A stretch of DNA of 64,000 nt from assembly GCA_033063855.1 (NCBI GenBank), contig CP093829.1:11418243-11482242 (forward strand), in the 5' to 3' direction. The DNA is from Smittia aterrima (lineage: Eukaryota > Arthropoda > Insecta > Diptera > Chironomidae). This document shows positions 35,380 to 47,400 of this stretch, one piece after another. Numbering within the stretch: position 1 is the first letter of the stretch; each line of letters starts with the position of its first letter. The position numbers and the translations under genes were made by a program. Under the pieces are notes generated by a model. That model had not been told where the DNA came from, ran no database searches, and saw nothing but the letters and a program-made list of their open reading frames with translations.

Positions 35380-38300
35380 CGAAACGAAAGCAATAACATT
35401 AATAATCGACATCTCAATCAAAACCAATCAAAATTCATAAATATTAAGGGTTAAATCAGCTTTTCTAATTAAATTATTCCATTCAACGACTTACGACACC
35501 ATCAAATTGTTTTTTGCCGATAAATAAATCTTTTCTAACGAAATGTTTAAATAGAGTTCAAATTTTATGATCCCAATCAACTAAATGTTTAGTGCCAGTG
35601 ATAAATCGCTTGTCGATATCCATCGTGAGTGATAATTTCGATCATACATTCACGTCATGATAAATAAACATCGACAAGATTTCAAAACAAAAAAACTTCC
35701 CTCCCGGACACTCCGAGTCGTGACCAATTTTTTAATTCGATTCCCGAAGCAATCAGCCTGCATGAAGTCTGATGATCAAACAATCAACTTTTCACCAGTC
35801 CAGAAATTAACAATTGCACAACTGTAGAGCGATGAATGTTTTTATAGTTTAAATAAATACTCGAACATCAAAGGAGCGCTAATTTATTTATAAATTAATT
35901 GGATTTTAAAAGCGGTTTGTTTGGCTCAGAAAACATTCCCAGCAAGATATTAAGTCGAGAGGAAGTTGAAGTGATGTGGAGACGGTGGGATGAGATGAGG
36001 AGGAAAAAGGATAATCCCGAGGATTTAAAATTTAATTTCTCTAAGTAGAGTTGAGAGTTGATGACAAACTTTGAATATAAATGTGATGAATCTGACGAAG
36101 CGAAATGAGTTTGTCAAGAGAAATACTATTTTAGCTAAATGTTTGAGGTGTAACGAAACGAAGAGAGATAGCGACAGCGAAAAGTTTCAATTTTATCATT
36201 AATTTAAAGCCAAAACGAACACATGCCGATCAAGTATCGAGTTTATGAGAAGTTAAAACATTAAAACAACTCAATTGCTTGCCTCGAACTCACGTTGAAG
36301 TTAAAACCGCAGCAGCAGCTTCCCTTGCTGAATGTTTAATAACGAACGTCGTTGAAGTTGCTACTGCTGTGAGATGCGAGTTGGAATTAGCAATTTCCCT
36401 GTTAATTTACAACGCCAGCACAGAGACAAGAACGACAGCACCCTTCGTTTAAATCAAATTAAATACACAACACAAGGCAGGCAAACGAACGAAAATGTTT
36501 CGCATTGTAATAAAAACTTTTGTTATTCCAAACCATAGACAGCAATATAACTAGATGCGACACTTCGCCAAAATCAATTTCAAGGAGGTTTAATTGTTTT
36601 TGCTTTGTTTGATGCCGTTTCGGAATCATACAAAGCGAAAAGCAACAACAATTCAACTTCCTTGAACTACTGTGCCGAATCTAGTTACATTATTATCTAT
36701 GCCCAAACATTAAACATTTTCCTCTTTTCACTTTCCCAAGAAAATCAATAAAAACAAAAAGTGAGGGAAAACTTTCAAAGCTCAACGAAAATCCCGAAGA
36801 GAACAACAACAGCAACATTTAAATCAAGAAATGTATTATGTAAATGTATAAGTGACGACGAACGATGAGAGCATCAAAAGTTTCCAAAATTTTCGTGTAT
36901 AAATATTTTACAGCGAGGTTTCTCTCCTTTGTCCTTAGCTCAAACGGCTATTTCAAAAGGCGCTTTAGATTCGACTGAATAATTTCAGACTGATAAAGTA
37001 AATTTGTCGGAATTGTGAAGTCTCCTTCTACGCTCTCCCCTAGCGTGTGTTGCCATTCAACGCTTGTCTTGTGTTGATGTTCCGGGGAAACGAACAATCT
37101 TAATCTTCATGCACAGTGAAATCGGAGAACTTCTGCAATCCCTTTTATGTGAGAGATACAACTCTTTCATTTCTTGCTCTGCTTATCGCCCGGAAAGTTT
37201 TTTTTCTCCATCGACTTTCTCCTGTCAACCAAATGTATGAAGAAGATAAAGTGATTCGTAGGCTTAACTTCAAAAACATAAAACGAGAGATGAAATAAAA
37301 GCGGATTGCGTGGCGGTGCTGAGATTTTTTTTTCTTCACTCCCTAATCCGTTTTTTAAAACTTCCACTCGTTCTCTCTCTATCCGCCCTCTTCAGTGCTG
37401 TTATGGTGGTTTATGGATAAAAGCTTATTTGTGAACGAAAACTGAAATCGCCGATGAATCAATTCAGTAAATCAAACAAATATAAAAGCAACATTTGCGT
37501 CTAGTGCAAAAAGGCATTAAATGTTTTATGAATGGACTTCTGAAAAAGTTTCCACGCTTTTCGTTTCAATGAATCAATTATTATTGAAAAGCGTGACTAG
37601 ATGATCTAGATCTAGATCGTTCAATAAAGCTAAGCAAATTTGTTGAAAGCCTTTCCTTCCGACTCCACTGCATTCCACGCTAATGTTTGTACGAGAAACC
37701 TCAAAACGACCAACATCTAAAACAATTTTCGTGTTCATGGGGTTTTGCACGACGACCCTTCACACAGCGAGGACTTTTGTTAGAAACATTTTCTCAGGAT
37801 TCCTAACACGACTAAGGATTCGAATGCTCCATCACGTAGATGGTCACATCCCACCTCCTTGTCATAAAGCCAGCTGAAAAACTAATGATTCTGATCATAA
37901 TTGCTCCGAGCTTTAAACTTTTTCTCATTTCCCTAGTTTTGAAAAGGTGCTTGCGGCTTTTAGTTTTCTGTTTATGTTGAGCAGTCGACGATGAGATTTT
38001 TTATAATTTCGGTTGCCACACACTTTGCTGTGTTCGGCAAAAAAAATATCGGGGGGATGTTAAAGAGTGCGTAACACTCTTCAAATAAATGAAGCAATGA
38101 ATTCAAACTAGAAACGGAGAAGCAATAGATAGATGACTCAACCGATGAATTTCCATCATGATGTCGAGAAGGATTTATTTTTTACAACTTTTCAGTTTTT
38201 GATGTGAAAACACAAATCCTGAAACGCTAAACTGATGTAGAAGTGGGAGATAAATCTAGAAGGAAAAATTGCTAAAAAATCACAAATCCAGATGAGCGTG

Positions 38301-40478
38301 GAAAAAATCCGAAAAATCTCTTTAAATAAATGTTCTGAAAATGCTTAAAATTGTCCCAAGGGAGATGAGCTTTATCCCGGAAAAAATCCCGATGCTCTAA
38401 AAAAATTTTTATCGAAGAAATAAAAAAATTGAAAGGTTGAGCAGATTGCTGTGCAAAGCAGAAAACGAGAGACATGGAAGGTTTAGCAGAAAGCTTTATT
38501 GAACTTGTCAATAGGAAAGTGAGCGAGAGAGAAAAAATAGATTTCAAATCACATGAAATAAAAAAAATGAATTGACTGAAGCCTTTTGTTCTCAGACTTG
38601 CTTACAGATTGTAGATTGCTTCCAATTGGATCGACGTGAAAAGAGCTCCGACGTTGCTTCTATCACTTTTTGTTTCAGTGTCACAATCAAGATGAACGTA
38701 GACAATCCAAATTTGCAATCAAAACGAGAGAGTTTACGAATCAAACGACCACAGACAGATAACAGTCAAGAGCTTTAAAGTGATTCACAAGAGTCATTTT
38801 AATTCCGAATCGAATAAATTTACCGCAAAAGTTCGAAACGCTATTGTTGCTAACAAGCACAAATTTTAAAAGCAAATAAAAAGTAATCAATTTAATTTTC
38901 CGCTCTACACAAAATGTTGCGTTGTTGGGATTATCTCAACAGCTTCCATCCAACTCTTGATACGAGTGCTCGATTAAAAACTTGATTGTCTGTTTCAGAG
39001 AGTTCTTCGTACTTTCAACTTATGGCTGCCCACTCGTATTTTTGTTATGAATTTCCCCATGAGAACCCCACACTAAAAGGTCTACGGAAAAGTTTATGAA
39101 GTCTACAATTGCCTTTGTTCAATTTACCGATGAAGCCTCAAAGAAAACTAATTTAAAGTTTGTTCACAAATTTCTTTTACTTTTGAAAAAGAAAAAAAAA
39201 TGAAAAAATCACTTCGTCTCTGAAGACTTTAAATATTCTTCCAATCAATTCTTGTCGTTTGCCGGATTTTCCTTCTATATCAGTCGCATCTAGTTACTCG
39301 ACATGTTCAGAGAGAGATTGATATTCTCGCATTCGTTTGACTGTTGAAACGGAGCTGAAACTCATTTAATCCAAAATTATTCTAGCAAAATCTTTTTCAT
39401 TCTCTTTCATATGGATGAGCAAATAGCAAGTCTAAACGCAGGCAATTGTTTTTCTCGAGATCAAATGAAAATTCACACTTTCTTTTTCTTTTATTTTCTT
39501 CCTTCGGAGTTTCCTTCCTCTTCAAATAAAATTCTAACACATCACATAATATTACATTGCATTGCTTTCGTTTCAGTCGAAAATTCGCAGTCTTCCGAAA
39601 TACACTCGTGCGATGCCAAATTAGATTTTCATTCCCCTCATTTGATGCTTTCCAAATTTTCGGTATGAAGATGAAAACTAATAGTCAGTCAAACGTGATT
39701 CACATTAAAGCGAAACGCTTCTGATGATAAAATGAAGGAAACATAAATGAACAAAGGTGTTTTTGTTGGAGCACTTAAATGCCGAATTAATTCTTTTTGA
39801 CGCAAATAGCTTTCAGAAGTTTGAGAGTGTCGCAGCTAAGGAAAGAGAGGTTTGTGAATTCCCTCCCACATCAATAACATTCAGTTGAGGGAAATCTGAA
39901 CTCCGACATGGAAATAAGAAATGTGTTGTACGTCTCCCCAAAGCCCCAGACACAAACTATTGAATAGCTGGGAAAGCAATTTTGTGGATTTTTCATCGTT
40001 ACCCTTTTTTTCATTCCTTCGTTTTAAAGCTATTGTCCAAAAACCTGAAGATGTCACAAAAAAAAACATAAATATTTACCCAATTAAAGTTTCTCCTGTG
40101 AACATGACATTTTCAGGAGATTTATAAGAATATTTTGTAAGATTTAAGAAACTTTTTATAAGTCATTTTTGAAAAATCAGTGTGAGCGAAAAGACGATTG
40201 AATGTACGTGACTTGTTCTGACTTCGAGATTGAATATCGAAAACTATTCGGATATAGAAAGAATACTGTGAAACTTCTTAATTCGCAAGGAAAATAAATT
40301 TTGCGATTTAACGACGAGTTTATTTTTGAAAAATTCGTTTTCGTTTTGAATTCTTGGACGTTTTCCATGATTTAAAACTTTGAAATCATTTGTACGGTTT
40401 GCCAGCGTAACTCCCATCTGGCGGCCAAGAAACAACATTAAATATAACTCAAAAACAAACAACATTAAATATAAAACG
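35380..40478. other. SKIP 3' UTR and SKIP-DHX16 intergenic region
   Basis: The first ~150 nt hold the SKIP 3' UTR (AATAAA near 35524). The remaining ~5 kb has no recognisable gene. A perfect 16-bp palindrome of GATCTA units lies at 37603-37618. At the right end, CCCATCTGGCGGCC (40413-40426) is a CTCF-like match on the minus strand, followed by a 17-nt direct repeat (40431-40447 and 40458-40474, period 27) in the DHX16 leader. Confidence 0.5.
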
Positions 40479-43199
40479 ATGAATAGAAAACGTAGTCCGA
40501 GTTCAGGAAGCGATAGTGTTGACAGTGCAGAGGAAGAGAGACGTCGAGATATCAAGGAGCGTGATGAGTTTTCTAAACGATTAAAAAACAAAGATGAATC
40601 GAAAACAAGAAATGTTGTGGAAGCTCAAACGAGTAAAAAAGCGTTTGAAGAGGCTGCCAAACGATTAAAACTTGTTAATGATGATCGCGAAAAGTTGGTA
40701 CCAAAACTTAGAGTCCAATCTCGCCGCGATTATCTTGCAAAACGAAAGGAAGACAAAGTCGCTGAGCTCGAGGCTGATATCTTGGATGATGAATATTTGT
40801 TTGAAGAATCGAAGCTCACCAGAAAGGAGAAGGAGGAACGTGAATACAAAAGACGTCTTTTGGATATTGCAAAAGAACATGAACAGGCTCGCGAGCTTGA
40901 AAGAGTTCAGCGCTATCACATGCCGAAGGATATGAAAAAGGGCGAGAAAGGAGATTACGTTGAAGTTGATGAACGAGAGAAACTACCAAACTCAGAGCAG
41001 AAAAAATGGGAAGCAGAGCAGCTGCAATCAGCGTTATTCAAATTTGGATCTCGCGATGCTAAGGCAAATGAGTATGAATTGCTCTTAGAAGATGAAATCG
41101 AATTTGTGCAAGTCCTACGAGTAGACGGTTCGAAGGGCATGGATAAGAAGCCTGAATTGACAGAGACTGAAAAGAAGAAGATGACTATTGAAGAGACGAA
41201 GAAAAGCTTACCAGTATTTCCGTTCCGAGATGATTTAATTGCAGCCATTCGTGAACATCAGGTGAGATCCCTTACGCTTTAACTCTTGAGTGAACTAATT
41301 TAAATTTTATTTTAGGTTCTTATCATTGAAGGTGAAACTGGTTCGGGAAAGACAACACAAATTCCTCAATATCTCTACGAAGCTGGATTTACTAAGGACG
41401 GGAAAAAGATTGGATGCACACAACCACGTCGAGTTGCTGCTATGTCAGTTGCAGCTCGTGTTGCTGAAGAAATGGGAGTAAAGCTTGGAAATGAAGTTGG
41501 TTACAGCATTCGTTTTGAAGATTGCACATCCGAGAGAACAGTTCTCAAATACATGACTGACGGAACTCTTCATCGCGAGTTTCTTAGTGAGCCTGATTTA
41601 GGTTCATACAGCGTGATGATAATTGATGAAGCTCACGAGCGCACACTTCATACCGACATCCTCTTCGGTTTAGTCAAGGACATTGCTAGATTTAGAAAAG
41701 ATCTGAAGCTACTTATCTCAAGTGCAACTTTGGATGCTGAAAAGTTTTCTGGATTCTTCGATGAAGCTCCAATCTTTAGAATTCCCGGTCGACGTTATCC
41801 TGTTGATCTCTATTACACAAAAGCTCCTGAAGCTGATTATATCGATGCTTGTGTCGTTTCTATTCTTCAAATTCACGCAACTCAGCCATTAGGAGATATT
41901 TTAGTTTTCCTCACCGGTCAAGAAGAAATTGAAACTTGTCACGAGATTCTTCAAGATCGCGTCAAAAGACTTGGATCAAAACTAAAGGAGCTAATAATTC
42001 TTCCAATCTACGCAAATCTACCAAGCGACATGCAAGCGAAGATTTTTGACCCAACACCGCCTAATGCAAGAAAAGTTGTGCTCGCAACAAATATTGCAGA
42101 AACTTCTCTTACAATCGATAACATTATCTATGTCATTGATCCTGGATTTGCTAAACAAAATAATTTCAACTCAAGAACCGGAATGGAAACTCTAATGGTC
42201 GTTCCAATTTCGAAAGCATCGGCGAATCAAAGAGCAGGAAGAGCTGGCCGTGTTGCGCCAGGAAAATGTTTCCGTCTCTACACAGCATGGGCTTACAAGC
42301 ACGAACTTGAAGAAAATACAGTACCTGAGATACAGAGAATAAATTTAGGAAACGCTGTTTTGATGTTGAAAGCGTTAGGAATCAACGATTTACTTCACTT
42401 TGATTTCCTCGATCCACCTCCGCACGAAACTTTAGTGTTAGCTCTTGAACAACTTTACGCTCTAGGAGCTTTGAACCATCATGGAGAGCTGACCAAAATG
42501 GGAAGAAGAATGGCCGAATTTCCGGTTGATCCAATGATGGCAAAAATGTTGTTGGCTTCTGAAAAATATAAATGTTCAGAAGAAATTGTCACAATCGCTG
42601 CGATGCTGTCAGTAAACAGTTCAATCTTCTATCGACCGAAAGACAAAATAATTCATGCTGATACAGCAAGAAAGAACTTCAACCACATCAACGGTGACCA
42701 TCTGAGTTTGCTTCAAGTTTATAATCAATGGTGCGAAAGTGATTACAGCACTCAGTGGTGTTATGAGAATTTTATTCAGTATCGATCAATGAAGCGTGCG
42801 CGAGATGTTCGAGAGCAACTGGCAAACCTTATGCAAAGAGTTGAGATCGATATGGTTTCTGGTGTAACTGAGTCCATCAACATCAGAAAGGCTGTGACGG
42901 CGGGTTACTTCTATCATATTGCAAAACTTTCGAAAGGTGGCAATTACAAGACAGTGAAGCACAACCAGACAGTTATGATTCATCCAAATTCAGCGCTTTT
43001 CGAAGAACTTCCGCGTTGGGTTCTCTATTTTGAGCTTGTTTTCACAACAAGAGAGTTCATGAGACAAGTCATCGAGATCGAAAGCAAGTGGCTGCTTGAG
43101 GTTGCTCCACATTATTATAAGCCGAAGGAACTGGAAGACTCGACGAATAAGAAAATGCCGAAAACGATTGGAAGAGCAGGACCATCAGATGCACATTAA
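40479..43199 (+). CDS. l(2)37Cb: DEAH-box RNA helicase DHX16/PRP2
   Basis: Spliceosomal ATPase that remodels the activated spliceosome before the first step of splicing (nuclear). Exons 40479-41261 and 41316-43199 with a 54-nt phase-0 intron give 888 residues, close to the Drosophila orthologue l(2)37Cb as I recall it. The N-terminal ~240 residues are charged and coiled (KERDEFSKRLKNKDESKTRN, YLAKRKEDK, RYHMPKDMKKG). Helicase motifs in order: I GETGSGKT; Ia TQPRRVAAM; II DEAH in IIDEAHERTLHTD; III SAT in LISSATLDAEKF; LTGQEEIE; V ATNIAETSLTI; VI QRAGRAGR. Winged-helix/ratchet (HFDFLDPPP) and OB-fold regions follow, ending with WLLEVAPHYYKPKELED. Human DHX16 is about 150 residues longer at the N-terminus; that extension is absent here. 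Poly(A) signal AATAAA at 43221-43226. Confidence 0.97.
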
Positions 43200-43226
43200 A
43201 GTTTTTGAAAAAATCCTGAAAATAAA

Positions 43227-46200
43227 AGCTGATACCATCTTTAAATTTCAATTTGTTTGTAATCAAAAACTTCTCGCATCTCTTCACAATCTCATCATAT
43301 TCTTTTACAATCTGATGAGTTTTAATCATTCGCGAGGCTGAGTTTTAATCTCAAACAATATTCGTTGCATAAAAGTTAAACTGAAGCCCGAGAAACTTTG
43401 CAATCGCTTCAGTTGCTTTTAAAATATTTGAAGAGTTTCAAATAACTTAAGACATTTTCAATTATTTAATTATTTGATGGTCTCAAATTTTCATAAAATT
43501 TTCCTCTCGTAGTTTATCAGATTTCCAAAAACAACCAAAGAAACGCACGAAGCCTTTTCCTCCTTATCTAATCCAATTGAATTCGTCTTGGGACGAACTG
43601 CATCTTGTGCAAATGTTTGTCTCAAAGATGATCGAATTGATGCTTCTTTAGAAAGTTTCAATTCGGAAAGCAAGCGATTTAAATTTATAATTGAAAATTC
43701 ATAATCATTCTAGCTCTCACCCCAAACTGATCCGAAGAAAATGTTTCCTCCCTCCAACTTTGTCCCCATACATGCCTTTTATCTCTATTTGAATAATTCA
43801 TTTGGCTTTGAACGTGTTGTCGAGAATAGCTAGAATTTATGTAATTGCATAAATGTCGAGTGAATGTGGTCTGGATGGATAATTAAAAATTAAAATCGAA
43901 CACCGGCTCGTTATCAGTCAAATGAATCGGATGAAAATGATGATACATCTGGCTTTGAGTGGACGTTTGCGTGCGTTATTGGAATTTTAAGTGAGAAAGT
44001 CCATTTAGATTTAATCAGGGGAGTCTCATCGATGGCATTCGTGTCATTATGAGCTCAGTGGACAGCGGAAATGTTTCGAGGTCAATCGGGTTAGATAGAC
44101 TACGAAGGGACTCTACGAAGTGACAGATGGCGAATCTTTTGAATGAGTAAAGGTGCAGGAAAGTTGTAATAAACCAAAAGAATAAATCAAATCGAGCTAT
44201 GAAACCCTTAAAAACATTGGAACTTCTCTTTAAATCAACTGAAACACGCAATGAATTTTAATTCCACAGCGATAACATCTCAGCGACAAATTTTTGAATT
44301 ATTTATAAGATCGTGATGAGCGACTTCTTGATGGCATAATAGTTGTTAGTGCTTCGATCGTAATTAACGGGGTAGGGCGAAACCATTCGGAGGAAGAACG
44401 AGTCAAGTGTGTTTAAGAGTAATGTCGAGGTTTTGTATTTCCACGCTTTTGTGAAATAGAACATAAATTTTTCAAAGAACATTCCTCAGAAAAACGTTTG
44501 GATCGCTTTAATCAACAAACAAAGACAAACAATTGAAACGAAAATTAATCAACGAACGTCGAACCGAGCGAAATATTAATCAAGGTTTAGAATTCCGTCC
44601 ATTCTCAGAGATTTTTTTTCATCACAGATGTGATTCGAACAATGATTCCGAGATTTTTTTAGACGCGGATATTAAAATTGCGCCCGAAGGATATTTGATT
44701 GATATTTCCGTTGAGTTGAAACAGCCAACGGCTCACTATCGCTTTATCAAATTGACCAAAATGTCAACACATCAAGTCATTGTTGAATTCGTCGTTAATT
44801 ATTCAAGAACCTGTAGAGCTTCCATCAAATCAACAACGACACCGTCGAATCTTGTTTCGAAGCAAAAAAGGGAGAGAAAGAATTTTAAAGACGCCACCTG
44901 ATGCTCAATTATGTAAATCACTGTTGTTAATTACGATTTTACGGTGGGAAATCAGTTTTCTTGGAAGCATCGACATTTTTCTTCTCCCACGCCATCTGAT
45001 GTAAAATGAAATTGATAAGTCACTGTCGTAAAATTCAACCACTTTGCGTTTCTAAAATATTTAAGCATGATTTTATAATCCGCTTCGCAGGTTTTCTTTT
45101 ATTACTACTCACATTATACGAGTTTTATCTTGCTCGCTCATAAAAAATGAAAAACAATGTGCTAAAATGTTTAAAATTTAAAAATGCGATGAAGCGGGAA
45201 CTCCATACGCGAAACGATATGAAGAAGGAGCGAAGTGAGGAGAGATCCCTTGCTGGTTAGAATCTTCCGCCCAACTTCATCTCTGAAATCCTAAACACAA
45301 TGTGAGCAAGTTATGCATGAAGACGGTGAAGGCAGCGAGATGAAAATTGTTTAAGGAAAATTATTTGCTCGTGGAAAACTTCGTTCGGAGAATATTGAAT
45401 TTCATGAGTGTTGATAGCAAGTGTGAAACTTTATTTAAACACTCTTACAGTGTAAGACGATGCCGGTGGGAGCAGCTAAGGTTGAAAATTATGCTAATTT
45501 CTTAGAATTCGCGAAGATTTTCCGGGGAAAAGTGAATAAGGATATCAGGAGTTCGCCACTGAATACAATCCCGATCAAACAGCTCGCGTTGAAAATAATT
45601 CAAAGCCCTGAATCAAAAAAATGATAATTTTTCTTATTTATTCTTGAATTCTCCATCAGAATTTCAGTTTAATTCAATACTGAAATCCCTCGGTGCTTCG
45701 CATGAAACTTTCATTACAAACGATTCGCTCTGCTTTGCGACGTTAACAAAATTCTTCTTCGTGCACATTCAACATGCAATAAATCAATTTTTCTCTTCAT
45801 TTTTCAATTTTTCTCTTCTTTGAAATGCTTTTCCATATTTTCCATATTTCACGAAGAAGAAAAAGCTTTTTCTTCTCTTCACATCGTAAATATTTCATGA
45901 ATATCAGCGGTAGAGCGAGTCAGACATGATGATTCATTAGACAGCTGACATTTAAAACCAATTTCCTTTTAAATCGGAGAAGTTTTTACCTCAACAAATG
46001 TTACTTGAAGAATTTCGGACAAACATTTCAACATTTTCTCCAAAAGAATGTTTTTGGAAAGCTTTCAAGAAACATTTTCCCAACAGCAAAGACATCAGCA
46101 TTTCCATGCTTTTCAGTTAAGGGAGTAAGCTGGCAAAAGTTTTAAGTCGATGGACTTTTGCAGACAAACACAACTCAATCATCGTCTGTCACTTAACATT

Positions 46201-47400
46201 CTTTCCTTCCTTCCTTCGCTTGAAAAGTTTTTCCTTCAATTTTCACACAACCAAACATCAAAAATTTTCGATTTGGAGGGGAAATTTTCACAATCACATT
46301 CAAGCGAATTGAAAATTCCATGGCAACGTAGGTGTGGAAGGGAAAGTGTGTCTGTGTTCGTGGCTATTTCGAACTAATCTGTTCTAATGGATGATCATTT
46401 GCGAAATCCTTTTGTTTGAAAAGGGATTAAAGGTTGAAGTTTGAGACCCAAAGTTTACGAGAATCCGAAGAGTGATTTATGTGTGGCAGGAAAAAAATCT
46501 TTTTGAACAAAGTTTAATTCACGCTTGATTGATTTTGAAAATCCAAAAAGGATCGGAGGAATCTTCAAGGGAAATTTTTACAATCTTGTTGTTGTTCACT
46601 TGTGCTGCGTGGAAAGCACAAGACTTTTTACACTCGACTCACTCGGCATCGAAAATATTTCTGCACGATATTTCCACGCTCAGTCGTTCAACACATTTCT
46701 TTCAACTCGGATCGAAAAGGGAAAAAGTCGCGAGCACAATCAAGTGGAAGCTCCTCTCGTTTAGAAGTCATAAAATAATAAAAGTTTTTACGGACTCGTT
46801 GAAATTTGCATTAACGACTTTTACGAGAGAAAACTTTGGAGATTTCTGTTCTTCCCTCTTCGTCTGCCCAATTATTATCGTTGGCGGTTTACAATTAAAA
46901 AAAAACTTTTCAAGTGCTTGACGATAAAACCAAAATGTTTCTTGTGGCTGTCGCAGAATAAATTTGCTTTCATAATTAGAATGCAATTGTGCACTTGCTT
47001 GTGGTTTATCGGCAAATTAGAATTTCCCAGTTGAAGGTTAACATTGTGAAGTAAATATTTTTATTCGCGTTTATCAGTTTGTACAAAAAGCTGGTTCGAG
47101 TTTAGAAAGACGAAGCGAAATATAAAGTAAACACACTGATAGTTTGCCACATTTAGTCGCTGTTATATTGCCATCCGAAATAGATAACAACTCGGTAGTG
47201 TTTGCCACGCGATGGAATCGAAACTTTAATGTTTTGGATATAATAGAAAAATTGAAGATTAAGAAGACTTCAGACGTGACGCTATAAAGCAACTGTTCCA
47301 GTGAATTCTGTTTTGAAAAATATTATTTTCAATTTGTTCTTTGCTTAAAGAAATTCACGGGCAAAACAGAAAAAAAAACAGAATAAAACAAAAAATATTA
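43227..47400. other. DHX16-Lim3 intergenic region and Lim3 upstream region
   Basis: No recognisable ORF. Two copies of a short module, CGCCA(C/T)CTGATG followed 26-30 nt later by TCACTGT(T/C)GT, lie at 44892-44930 and 44990-45033. The right end is presumably the promoter and 5' UTR of the long Lim3 isoform. Confidence 0.5.

Noticed and set aside
37603..37618. GATCTAGATCTAGATC palindrome
   Set aside because: Simple repeat of a 6-nt unit; palindromy follows from the unit, no function implied.
44533..44901. 122-codon plus-strand ORF between DHX16 and Lim3
   Set aside because: No domain, low-complexity ends and no splice context; probably chance.
47078..47092. GTTTGTACAAAAAGC, similar to a recombination-cloning att site
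   Set aside because: Only a short core matches and the flanks are ordinary genomic DNA; chance resemblance, not vector.
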